From: Muricea muricata
Lineage: Eukaryota > Cnidaria > Anthozoa > Malacalcyonacea > Plexauridae
Length of the DNA: 64,000 nucleotides
Assembly: GCA_963855995.1 (NCBI GenBank)
Contig: OY979716.1
Coordinates: forward strand, 91,062,955 to 91,126,954
Direction: 5' to 3'
This document shows, one piece after another, positions 49,780 through 59,663 of this stretch; the stretch's first letter is position 1, and each line of letters begins with the position of its first letter. The notes below the pieces were generated by a model, which searched no databases, was not told the DNA's origin, and saw only the letters and a program-made list of their open reading frames with translations. Both the position numbers and the translations under genes were made by a program.

Positions 49780-50075
49780 CACACTTACGAATCGTGTTCT
49801 TCTAACACGTCTTCGCAGCATGTGCTAAAGCAACACATCTTTAACGTGCGTTTTTACAACACATGTAAAGAAAATGCACACCTATGCGTGTTTTATTACG
49901 CACCATTTTGAATAACATGACCTGAGGTGTGTTGTTTTCTGGACAAACAGAAAACTCGCCTTTTCTTGTGCTACCGTAACACATGAACCAGGGTGTCACC
50001 TTAACACGACATGGGATGTGTTGTTTTCTGGACAGAGAAGTTGTGTTATTTGAACACACCTATTTTTTAGAGTGT
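49780..50075. repeat. aacaca / tgtgtt word array, right
   Basis: It contains taacacgt, agcatgtgct, caacacatc, caacacatg, tgtgttgttttctggaca (twice, at about 49930 and 50018), gtaacacatg, taacacgac and gaacacacctattttttagagtgta. Compared with the array at 47110-47300 it is longer and has two exact copies of the 18 bp word. The ending ttttttagagtgtag followed by gctacagtcag looks like an element boundary. Confidence 0.5.
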
Positions 50076-50175
50076 AGAGTTCGCTACAGTCAGATACAGT
50101 TGCGCAATCTTATGCTGCGTTATGAACGATGTTATATGATGGCAAGTACAAAGGGCTTTAGCTTGATTTGCAACG

Positions 50176-50405
50176 ATGGCGTCCAATGCTATATTAGACC
50201 GCCTGAATTGTACGCTTAACGAGCAAGTTTCTTTCTTCGAGAAAGCAAAAAAGCTGTCAGAGATCAAGCGTTTGTGTCAAGAGACATTGTTTGCCGATTA
50301 CAAAGCAAAGCGTGGCATCGAACGTGAAGTGTTCGTGTGTAATTTTGCCCAGTTGCAGTTCCCTGTCACCCAACAATTGCGAGCGTGTAATCACTTTCCT
50401 GTCAG
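50176..50405 (+). CDS. Possible first exon of an unknown gene inside the hAT-like element
   Basis: It starts ATGGCGTCC and encodes MASNAILDRLNCTLNEQVSF, FEKAKKLSEIKRLCQETLF and REVFVCNFAQLQFPVTQQLR, then CNHFPVR. A donor CCTGTCAG|GTAGGCC ends it; without splicing it stops at once. The ATG context (caacg ATGG) is good. Hydrophilic helices dominate. No downstream exon could be identified before the element end at 51925. Confidence 0.4.
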
Positions 50406-51780
50406 GTAGGCCAGTTGCCTCGTGAATATATTAATATGTATCTCTTGTCGATCAAGTTCTTGCTTGAGTTCACGTGAATACTATTATTTATTAATTTGCA
50501 TTCACAATGATATATTATATTCCTACATAAATTTAAATACATAAAAATGGCTGGCCTAACTGTGCTGTGCACATGCTCAATAAAATTATTGATACAGTGT
50601 ACTATAAAGCCTTGTCGGGACATACGAACATTAGCATGAGTTCTCATCAGGAATTTATCTAAACTCATTTCAATCACTATAATATAGAAGAATATTGACA
50701 GATATATTCCCTATGCTAAGGGGAATATATAAATCAAAGACTAACCCTCAATATATGATAAAATTCACTGGTACACATTTAATAAATCTGTTATTTACAA
50801 CAGCAATTTATACTTTTTATATTTCCACTCAGCCTTACTAATTTAACTTATTAAGGTGCAATGCTACCTAATTTGCCTTACTTTGTTTTTATTACTCTGT
50901 ATGACACCAAAGAAGTTACTCATGTAGTGACTTAAAGGCATGTCCTCTTGTTTATAAAGGTTTGGAGGGATGCTCTGTTTAAACATAAGGCATGTATGTG
51001 TTAACAAAGTTTAGAATGGCTTATATAACCTACAATATCAAGAAACATTTAATATATCATGAGCCAGCTTCTGCCATTTAAATGCTATGCGATCATAAAG
51101 CATCAGTGGCCAATACCCTCCTTGATAAGTAATATCATTTGGCATAAGCAAGGCATATTGCAGCTTGATGGTTAAAAGTGAATATTTTAATAGCTAACTA
51201 TTATGTTCTGAGCATGTCTTCCCAGGCAGCATAGCAGCATATATGTAGAGCTTGATGCCCATGATATCGCTGGGTAAAACGAAAATTTGCCATATAATCA
51301 TGGCAGTGCTGCTGAACAGGGCCTAATATGTTACATAATCAATGCCGCCATTTCAGCCAGTGTCCGAAGATCATATATCTGGTTAAGTAGATAATCTAAG
51401 TAATCTATCTATCTTTAACATGTGGCCAGGCTGACCAGTGTTGGTAGTGGATAATAACATCAGAATGCCATAAAAGTTCCACCAGCTATATAATACAACA
51501 GTCAGATTCAACGTTTTGAGAAAATTAATACTGAAGGATACTTAGGGTCATTGCTCAAAACGTTTTGTATGTACGTTTATATGCCTTCCTTCGTCCTGCT
51601 GTTTCAACATGGTTTACAAATGAGCATTCATCTAACTTCTTTCATTATGCTGTTTGAACATGGTTTACAAATGATCATTTACTGCTGCATCGTATGCTGT
51701 TTGAATTTTTTCAGTTAACAAAGTGCTTTTTTTGCCATTTTTTGCCTAAAATATAGCCTGGTTAAGGCCATAATTTATGG
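50406..51780. other. Non-coding 3' half of the hAT-like element
   Basis: AT-rich DNA with short scattered frames and no domain. Near 51590-51690 the words ttcatt/tttcaacatggtttacaaatga occur twice. The terminal 150 bp (51780-51925) becomes GC-richer, with gggggcatgcccccggacccccc, a perfect hairpin. Confidence 0.45.
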
Positions 51781-52721
51781 CATGATGCAGTGCTCAAAAA
51801 GTCAGAAATGCCATTTCCGGGCTTCAAATTTCAAAAATTTTCTGGGGGGCATGCCCCCGGACCCCCCTAGTTATGCGGGACCTAGGATTTTGCTACAGTC
51901 AGATTTTAAGCTGGATCCGCCGCTGCCAGCATATCTTTATGGTTGGAACTCAACAGCAGTAGGGAAGTGGGGTGGTGCTGGTAACATTGTGCTCTTCCAA
52001 TTAAATACAAATTCCTAAATTAATACCCTTTTTTCAATTTTATCTCCATACAAAAAACCGGCAATTATTGAGCAGCATAATTACATCAAACATGGAGACA
52101 AGCATTGAAACAAATATCATCACAAGGACATGGGCGGACATGGCAAGTAGAACATGTTTGCATGACTAGTTGGCATAACATGGCCATGAGGTATGAACTA
52201 CATGTAAATAAATTAAGTCAAATTTAACCAGATATATTCAAGGCTCGTATATAAAATAACCACAATTTGCCCAATAAATAAACCATGAACAGCCACAATA
52301 TGTTTATTCCTCTTATGTATATTGATTAAATATGCATTTTCCTTAATTTTCTTCATGAATTATTAATGATGGTTCACAAATATAAGTAAAACAACCCTCA
52401 TATATCTTCTTCAGAACTTGATGGTATTATTTTAAAAGAAATTATCACTTACGCCAAAATTATATATGCCAAAATTGTCATAGAATTAATAACAAACAGT
52501 AAAGACCTACCTTCGAATAACAGTTCTTGAACGGATCACTCCAACTCGTCCATAAATAGAGACTCTTTAGATATGGCATATTCTTCCAGGCGTCTCGCTC
52601 ATTCATCGCGTCCTCCCCATAATTCCTCGCACGGTTATATCTTGCATATCAAATTACTTAATTAATATCTGCGCTTTTACTTTGTACTAAGAGACGCCTG
52701 GGTACGAGGCTGGGATGCGAT

Positions 52722-53527
52722 CACGCATGAAATCGATTTAAACAAAGCATGGGACTGCTTTAAAAACATTTTAAAATCAGTGATAGACAAACATGTCCCT
52801 GTATTCGAGAAAAAAGTCACAGGGAGAGATTGTCCATGGTTAAGCAACGAAATAAAGGCGAAAATGAATGAACGTGATCACTACTTAAGAAAAGCCCGAA
52901 AATCCGCCAAAGAGCTTGACTGGTCTACATATCGCCGCTTAAGAAATAACGTAACTCGTAAAGGACGATTCGAAACAGTAAAGCTAACTATACCAGATCT
53001 GTCCTTAGAGAAAACATTAATAGGCCAGCGATTTTTGGAACCAAATAAAACGCATTTTTCCAACGGAAACTGGAAGAGAAAATATTTCGATAGTTTTTAA
53101 AACAAATGGCAAATATATTTCCGAAACCAAAGTGATAGCAGACGAATTTTGTTCATTTTGCACCTGTATCGGACAAACATTACAAGAATCATGGCCACGG
53201 TTAGTTAACCCAATATGGCGGAACCATGATCATAATAAGATACAAAAGAGCTTAAGTCTAAATGATACAAACTTTACATTTACGAAAACAAATCACAACG
53301 AAATTAAAACCATCTTAAAGAAGTTATAAATAAGAAAAAATCATCTGGTTATGATGAAACTCCTATACCACTTATTGTTGATGGTGCGTCAGAAATTGCC
53401 ATCCCACTGACGTATTTGGTTAATCGTAGCTTAAGAGAATCTATGTTCCCTTCGAGTGAGAAATGTGCAAAGGTAACACCTGTATACAAATCTGGAGAGA
53501 AATGTGTGATGGACAATTATAGATAAG
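52722..53527 (+). pseudogene. LINE-2 continuation: endonuclease-RT linker and start of reverse transcriptase
   Basis: The frame resumes at WDAITHEIDLNKAWDCF, then VIDKHVPVFEKK, CPWLSNEIKAKMNERDHYLR, TYRRLRNNVTRK, a broken stretch with IADEFCSFCTCIG, and finally KKSSGYDETPIPLIVDGASE, IPLTYLVNRSL, FPSSEKCAKVTPVYKSG. These are the linker and first reverse-transcriptase blocks of a CR1-like LINE. It stops at about 53527 (NYR), where LINE-1 begins. The rest of the LINE-2 reverse transcriptase is not in the window. Confidence 0.75.
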
Positions 53528-53559
53528 ATAACTGTGCGATAAGATAATTGTTAACTGTT

Positions 53560-53847
53560 ATGGCTTTGAATAAAGTAAATCCTTTAACCTGTGTCAATGG
53601 CAAGTTTAGGTGGCCTAGCGAGTTTGATTTATTTCAACTGTTTGTACAAGATATATTAAACGTGAAAGGAGAATGGACTGTCCCGCGTGGTCAGTGTAAG
53701 CAGGTGAAGACGAATAACATAACGATACGTTGGTATGAGAGTCAAAGTGTGGTATTAGAATGGCCCCATGGTAGAGCAGTATCGAAATTTATTACAGAAA
53801 ATAGCGGCCTATATCCGAACAGCGAATGTGTTCTATGTTGTGATTAA
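53560..53847 (+). CDS. LINE-1 5' small ORF (95 residues), unknown
   Basis: It starts ATGGCTTTGAATAAAG near the presumed LINE-1 5' end and includes VNGKFRWPSEFDLFQLFVQD, ILNVKGEWTVPRGQ, ITIRWYESQSVVLEWPHG and YPNSECVLCCD. The end is followed by further in-phase stops before the coiled-coil ORF at 53902. In relatives this is probably the N-terminal part of ORF1, here separated by a mutation. No named domain is recognised. Confidence 0.5.
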   Translation: MALNKVNPLTCVNGKFRWPSEFDLFQLFVQDILNVKGEWTVPRGQCKQVKTNNITIRWYESQSVVLEWPHGRAVSKFITENSGLYPNSECVLCCD

Positions 53848-53901
53848 CATGATGATTTTACACCCACGCTAAAGCCTTCGCTGGACAATATTAGTAAGTA
53901 T

Positions 53902-54678
53902 ATGATCAATGTGAACTTAATAAGCGTTGATATTTTGGAAATTAATTGTGCCTTGAGTAGCAATCTACCTACTGCTGCAGGAATGCATGAAACCTTACAT
54001 GTATGTGAAGAAAATCAGCTGCAGGAAGATCGAAGTTTGCTTCAGGATGTTGTAAAGCAATTAGACTTACTGTCACAGCAATTTGAGAAGTTCCATACTC
54101 AGACGTCGATTCTCATAACTGAACTGTTAAAAGTGTGCGAATGTCAAAATATACCTATACAAAATATTTCCCAAGAAAATATCTCACTTAAAGAATCGAA
54201 CGAATCGCTTAAAGTAGAACTTCTGAAATGCAAGAAAACGATAACTGAGATGAACATAAAGCTGTCAATTGCCGACAACGAAATAGCTAGTCCTTTAACG
54301 GTAATTAGACTGCTGAATGAAGATCGAGCAGCAGCAACTAGCTCGAAAGGAAATAAGAAAAGCATCCTACCCTCATATGCCATAAATCTAATGAATAGAT
54401 TCACGGGACTGCAAGACGAGAACGAAGATTGCGGGCTAGTACAGGACGATGATGACATATCTCTAACAAAAGTTGTCTCATTTGAATCAACAAAGAAAAC
54501 ATCTCAGCAACAGGGCAGTATAAGCAAAAATGATGTGACCAGCTCAGAAACCACCAGTACTAACAACAATCGACAGAATCATGGAGCAACTTCAAAAACT
54601 ACGCAAGAAAATAATGATAATAACAAAACCACAACGAGAGATTCTCCAATTAACAATTTCGCTTCGTTACACAATTAG
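53902..54678 (+). CDS. LINE-1 ORF1 coiled-coil region
   Basis: About 258 residues: a Leu-rich coiled coil from about residue 35 to 120 (EDRSLLQDVVKQLDLLSQQF, ESNESLKVELLKCKKTITEM), then a basic/hydrophobic linker and a Ser/Thr/Asn/Gln-rich low-complexity tail (TSSETTSTNNNRQNHG, TTQENNDNNKTTTRD). Coiled coils in LINE ORF1 proteins drive trimerisation and RNA-particle assembly. The esterase half of ORF1 follows after the insertion at 54690-55560. Confidence 0.65.
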   Translation: MINVNLISVDILEINCALSSNLPTAAGMHETLHVCEENQLQEDRSLLQDVVKQLDLLSQQFEKFHTQTSILITELLKVCECQNIPIQNISQENISLKESNESLKVELLKCKKTITEMNIKLSIADNEIASPLTVIRLLNEDRAAATSSKGNKKSILPSYAINLMNRFTGLQDENEDCGLVQDDDDISLTKVVSFESTKKTSQQQGSISKNDVTSSETTSTNNNRQNHGATSKTTQENNDNNKTTTRDSPINNFASLHN

Positions 54679-54689
54679 CTAAGATGCTT

Positions 54690-55560
54690 TGGAGGGTTGT
54701 AGTACCGTTGAAGAGGTCATCCGTTGGAGGTCATAACCGTGGGTCGACCGTAGTATTTCGTGGCCATGCGCTGCATGCATTTGAGTATTGACGAATTACG
54801 CAAGCGAGCTACTCTATGTATTATTGCTGCTCTCGAGTGCCGACAACATTTCCTCTCCATTATAGTAGTACTACAGTCACACTTCCGGAGAAGTGGAGAT
54901 AAGCCGAACACGGCTCCGGCGCAAACAAGCGTGCTAACGGAAGGTAAAATAAAAACCTAATAGACATGGAGCTGAAGACCGTAACGAGGGCATTAATTTA
55001 TTATGAGTAATGACGATATTTCGACACGGTACTATTGGACAGTATATAAAATATTGCGCGAGGTGCGAGACGACGAGAGGGGAAAAACGGGCGGTACGGA
55101 GGGCAAATTAGTAAGGTCACGGGGCCACGGGAAGCGATAAGGCGGGCAGGAGCGAAACGCACCCACACCGACGAACAAAAACGAGACGGTCGGTACGGAG
55201 GGACAAGGTAGTAAGGCCACGGGGCCACAGGAGGACGCACGCGATAAGGTGGGTAGGAGCAAAACGAGGCCACACCGACGAGCAAAAAACGAGACGGCTG
55301 GTCGAAGGGAAGTACACGTAATCGAGTACTGGGCGAAGAATACAGACACAAGCACGATCGAGCTGGAACGCTAAATTTGTTTGAAGGCCGCGGCGACCCC
55401 GCACGCCGGACGCGGGGAAAGGACGTAACGCAGGGAAACACAGGGGGAGTTGGAGGGGAAACGTTTCAGTGACTGAGGAAGTGAATCACAGATCTGGCTT
55501 TTATAAGGTAGGGTGCACCCTAATTAGCATATCCCTGAGATGGGGACCAGACTCCAACCA
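54690..55560. repeat. GC-rich insertion with about 100 bp tandem units, splitting LINE-1 ORF1
   Basis: Base composition changes abruptly here. A unit beginning cggtacggaggg, then agtaagg.cacggggccac, gcgataagg.ggg.aggagc, aaaacgag.c, and cacaccgacgag.aaaaacg is present at about 55090 and 55190, with a partial third at about 55298. Minus-strand frames with Arg/Pro/Ser-rich translations are by-products of composition. The outer ends were not resolved; gggtgcaccctaattagcat at 55510-55530 may be a boundary hairpin. Confidence 0.6.
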
Positions 55561-55617
55561 ACACCGGCGACTCCGCTCATTCTTAATATTATTTATTTCA
55601 TAAATCCATTTATATTA

Positions 55618-56089
55618 ATCGGTGAATCAATGATAAAAAACATAATCCCAAGAAAGATTTTAAAGAGACAAATTATCAAACGTACTTTCCCTGGAAAGAC
55701 GCCAGAAGAGATTAAATCTGAGATTAACACCATCTCCCCTGAAACTGCTCCGTCGCATATCATAATTCATGCGGGAACGAACAACCTTCCAACGAACTCA
55801 GTGCGCGAAACTGTAAAACACATAGAAGAGTCGGCAAACTGTGTTAAACAAAGATTTCTTGTTCACAAATTGGACTGTCTAGCATTACTAATTGAAATGA
55901 CATTGAACTAAGTACAAAAATCAGGGATGTTAATAAAAAAATTGAAGAGTTCTGCGACAAAAGGGGCTTTGAATTTATAGATAATCAGAATATAGACAAT
56001 TCATGCTTAAATGGCAGTAATATACATCTAAATTCGAAGGGTTCTGCCTACTTAGTCGAGAATTTTATTAAGTTTATATATAAGAGGTA
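55618..56089 (+). pseudogene. LINE-1 ORF1 esterase (SGNH-type) domain, frameshifted
   Basis: ILIGESMIKNIIPRKILK (block I, usually GDS, here GES), IKRTFPGKTPEEIKSEINTI and HIIIHAGTNNLPTNS (the G.N block) lie in one frame to 55911. FEFIDNQNIDNSCLNGSNIH then LNSKGSAYL (the block with the catalytic His position) follows in another frame to a stop near 56089. CR1-clade LINEs are known to encode such an esterase in ORF1. The serine of block I is retained; Asp to Glu and the frameshift suggest decay. Confidence 0.72.
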
Positions 56090-56259
56090 AGGATATTCAA
56101 TCGAATTATCATCACCATACAAGCAAGGATTTTCGTTTTCCATCCCAACCAATTGCATCTGCTGGAGAACATAGTCAAAATACTAACACCTCCAAGAGAA
56201 AGCAACCTGAGAGCGAGGACTTATTTGCAGAATCTAGGTGTGTAAACAGGTGTGACCCT

Positions 56260-57955
56260 ATGCAAAACAACTTACGTAATCAAAGTAATCCACTTAATTT
56301 TTTGAATAATATTAGAGGTTTGAGAATAGCTAGCCTTAATGTGAAAAGCATAGCCAAAAATATTGATGAAATACGAATTTTATTGGAAAGTAAATCTATT
56401 GATATCTTACTCATTAATGAATCTAAAATTGACGATTCGGTCTCAGATAATGACATATATATTAGTGGCTATAATATAATTCGAAATGATCGCAATAGAA
56501 ATGGTGGTGGTGTGATAATGACTTGGTAGTTGATTCACTAGAAATGATATGCGCTGAGACCAAAAAACCCTACAACAAGTCAATTCTAGCATGTGCATGG
56601 CATAGCCCACCAAATTCGAATACCAATCTGCTTGATGATTTTAAGATTTATTTTACAAATGTGATCTTGCAAATCAAGAGCTAATAATAATGGGAGATTT
56701 AAACTGTGACGTTTCTAAGTTCCCTTCAGAGTCTAATACACGGAAGTTACAATTTCTTTCTTTACTATATCAGCTTGATCAATTAATTAGTGAACCAACA
56801 AGAGTTACGGGAACGTCAGCCACCTTGATTGATTTATTTTTTACTGATAAACCTGAGAACATGATACAGTCGCGTGAGGCTCATACTGGAATATCCGACC
56901 ATAGCCTAATGTATGCTGTTAGAAAATTTACACTTCCAAAACCGCGCGAAAGTATAAAAATTGCTCGTAATTTCAAAAACTTTAATGCAAATGATTTTCT
57001 TAGTGACATATCTCAGATTCCATGAGAATGTATAACATCCCATGACAACCCCAATATATGCTGGAAGATCTGGCAATCCCTCTATTTAAGAGCACTAGAT
57101 ACACTCTTCGCCACATAAGAATTCGGACAAACTCTCTTCCTTGGATTAATAAAAAATTAAGGAACAAATGCGATTCAGAAATTATTATAAGAAGCAAGCT
57201 GTAAAACATAGTTCACAAACTCAATGGGAAATGTACAGAAAAACACGTAATAATGTCAATTCGGAAATACGATTAGCAAAAAAGAAATATTCCTGTGATA
57301 AAATTAATGAGTGTGCACAAATCAACAACCCTAGGAAAAGTTGGTCCTTAATAAATGATCTCCTTGGAAAGGAAAGAAGATCTAATAATATTACTGAACT
57401 TCATGTCAATGATGTTATTATTTCCGAAGAAAACTTAATAGCAGAAACGTTTAACGACTTCTTCATTCATATCGGTTCTAAAATTAGCATCTGAAATTGA
57501 CGTTCAATTACCGAATGAAAAATATGCCGAAGGTAATATTAATAATAATATCTCTCTTCTGAGCTCATTTGAGTTTGCTGCAATTAATGAAGAAGTTTAC
57601 ACTGAGCTATGTAATCTCAAAGAAACAAAATCTACTGATATTGATACGATACCCGCTCGTATTCAAAAATATCTGCTAACATCATTGCCCAGGAATATTT
57701 GTAGATGAATGGAAAAAGCTTGGGTCTTACCAATTTATAAATCAGGCAATCGATATATTTGCGAAAATTATAAACCTATTTCGATATTACCAGTCATGAG
57801 CAAGATTCTTGAGAGATGTTTTTTCAACAAATCATACAACTTTCTCAATGAAAATTCTTTGTTATCTACACATCAGCTTGGATTTCGTCCCAAAAATTCA
57901 ACTTTGATTGCACTAATACTAATGTGCGATGAATTCTATCAATAATAGATAATAG
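56260..57955 (+). pseudogene. LINE-1 ORF2, 5' part: endonuclease and first half of reverse transcriptase
   Basis: The endonuclease is in 56260-56529 (LRIASLNVKSIAKNIDEI, DILLINESKIDDS, GGGVIM) and 56690-57025 (IMGDLNCDVSKF, ATLIDLFFT, GISDHSLMYAV), which gives the Asn, Glu, Asp-Asn and Asp-His blocks. The linker follows at 57168-57494 (YRKTRNNVNSEIRLAKK). Reverse transcriptase starts at 57500-57945 (ETKSTDIDTIPARI, WVLPIYKSGNRYICENYKPI, LSTHQLGFRPKNSTLIAL). Stops and frameshifts separate the blocks. The gypsy element is inserted at 57956-57960; the palm domain resumes at 62874. Confidence 0.8.
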
Positions 57956-57960
57956 TAAAT

Positions 57961-58171
57961 TGTTACGTCCCTGTCAAAACAGTTTTTATTATATGTTCTA
58001 ACAATCTCCAGACTCAATTTAACTCAAGAAGCTAAGTTCAAAACAATCAAATAGCTTTTAAACTACAATGACAGCCACATGGACGATCCTTATGTGTATA
58101 TAATAATATCAATAAGTGTCCCGTATGCTCTGTCCGAGAGCAGTCTGGTACCAACTATTTCATATATAACA
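57961..58171 (-). repeat. Gypsy-2 3' LTR
   Basis: 211 bp with TG...CA ends, identical in length to its partner at 62658-62868 and differing at six sites. Adjacent on the inside is the purine-rich priming run. A tatataata word inside may serve as promoter. Confidence 0.95.
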
Positions 58172-58292
58172 TATCCCTTTCTTAAGAGATTTTCGGTCTC
58201 TTATTATTGGGAATACTTTAATAATAGTCTAATATATAGCTTTGTTGTTTGCTCGAAAACCTAGAGTGTATTTGCGTCTCTTGTGTTCCGTG

Positions 58293-59663
58293 TTACGACA
58301 GGATATAGTCCCTCAGTCGCACCGGTAGCCGTCTCTCTCTTCTTATCCGGTTGTTCACTTCATTTTCTACGTTCTGGTCTTCTGGTGGTCTCGTGTTCTC
58401 TACATCACCATTTGCCATTTCATCGTCTGTTTCTCGAGCCCAGGTTGATTCCTCGTCTTCCTTGTCAGCAGGTTGCGTCAAATGTTCGCCCGTTCCCACT
58501 AACAGGTTTGCGAGTTTTAGTTGGCTTGCGTCACGGCACAGTTCCCTTCCGTCCTTAATTCATTTGATGGTGATAGACGATCCTTCAATTTTTGTAACTG
58601 TGTAAAAAGCTGGCTCAAATGCTGTTGTCCATTTGTTACTCTTCTTCTGTTTCAGCAATACATAGTCCTTCAATGCGAATATGTGTTTCTTTACATTTCT
58701 TCTCTGTTGTGTCATTCGTTTCTTGTATTCTTTGTCTTGCTCGTTAATTTTCCTGTCTTCCTCTCCTTGAGCTGTTTCCTGCCCGGGTTCGTGGTCAAGA
58801 CGGGTGCGTATAGGTCTACCATGGAGGGCCTCATACGGCGTAATCCATGTGGCCGGATGTGGGGTATCTCTATAGGCTGTTAGCATCTCTTGTACTGCTA
58901 TTTCTCCCTGTGATGCGTGTTTTCCTTGCAAATGTGCAATCTGTTCAGTTTTATTGAGGGTCTGCATGAATCTTTCTGCTTCCCCGTTGGCTCGTGGGTG
59001 CTCCGGTGTTATCCGGTGGTGTATGAATCCTTCATGTGCTGCGAACTGTGCAAATTCCTCTGAATTAAAGAGGGGCCCGTTGTCGGAATCTACGCGTTGT
59101 GGGATACCATGGTGCCCAAACATTCGTTTTAGTTTAGCCTGGGTTGGTTTAAATGATGTTGAATAGGCGACTTTGACTTCCGGGTATCGGGTTCTTTTGT
59201 CGATGGCAACTAGGTTGTAATGCCCATCTGGATATGGTCCCCCAAAATCAATGGCAATCTCTTCCCAAGGTTTCTGTGGAATCACTGTTGGCTTGATAGG
59301 TTCCTCTGTATGCTGTTTGGTGGCGACCTGACATTCGAAGCATCGTCCGATGAGTTCATCTATCATCATGTTCATCGTCGGGAACCAATACTTGGATCGG
59401 AGCATCTGCTTAGTTTTGGTTTTCCCAAAGTGTCCCATCTCATGCGCAATTTTAATCATTTTCTTTTGCAATTTGTTAGGAAGGACGATTTGATTGATTC
59501 GGTATACAAGACCTTTGGCTTCGTATAGCTCGTCCTTGACGGAAATGAAAGGTGAAATGTCAGTGTCATGTCTGTACTCTGTCCAGTTTCCTTCGTGGAT
59601 GATCTGACGAAGCTTTTGGAGAGTGGCATCTTGGGTTGTGGCGGCTCTAATTTTTCTCAACAC
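58293..59663 (-). pseudogene. Gypsy-2 integrase region
   Basis: The zinc site H..H..C..C is visible (IAHEMGHFGKTK, RCFECQVATK). The catalytic core has IDFGGPYPDG, VAIDKRTRYPEV, VDSDNGPLFN and ANGEAERFMQTLN, so the Asp, Asp and Glu triad is present. A C-terminal domain follows with ALKDYVLLKQKKSNKW. A single in-frame TGA at 58562-58560 interrupts the tail, after which the same frame continues to 58293 (acidic, ending RRLPVRLRDYIL). The start overlaps the preceding frame near 59660, implying a frameshift between RNase H and integrase. Integrase joins element DNA to the host genome. Confidence 0.85.

Larger units (their letters stand above)
46678..51925. mobile_element. 5.2 kb element with hAT-like termini and 5 bp target duplication
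   Basis: Ends CAGGGGCGGGTTTAGACT and (inverted) CAGCGGCGGATCCAGCTT are flanked by ccagc at 46673-46677 and 51926-51930. The CAGGGGCGGATCC-like terminus is common in hAT elements, and a 5 bp duplication would place it with the hAT5-type group. A word tgctacagtcagattt is found just inside both ends in direct orientation, and close variants occur at 46995, 47055 and 50082, which suggests further nested insertions. No hAT transposase is recognisable; two coding-looking exons of unknown family lie inside. Confidence 0.6.
42075..52712. mobile_element. Mutator-like DNA transposon with long inverted termini, inserted in LINE-2
   Basis: The left end CAGCCTCGTAACCAGGC and the right end GCCTGGGTACGAGGCTG are inverted. 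Homology continues for about 160 bp (tggggaggacg, gcgcctgg.agaata). The flanking LINE-2 codons are duplicated: tgggatgcaat at 42062-42072 and tgggatgcgat at 52711-52721, so a target duplication of about 9-11 bp is likely, uncertain by 2-4 bp at the left. That length suits Mutator-like elements. The transposase gene is at 42985-44742. A 5.2 kb hAT-like element (46678-51925) is inserted in its 3' half, so the original was about 5.4 kb. Confidence 0.72.

Noticed and set aside
46678-51925. 8 bp target duplication expected for a typical hAT element
   Set aside because: Only ccagc (5 bp) matches at the two flanks; the eight-base flanks ttaccagc and ccagcata do not match.
55001-55441. Arg/Pro/Ser-rich minus-strand ORFs up to 146 codons
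   Set aside because: Three overlapping frames are open at once in the GC-rich tandem repeat, which is a composition effect. No domain or start context is present.
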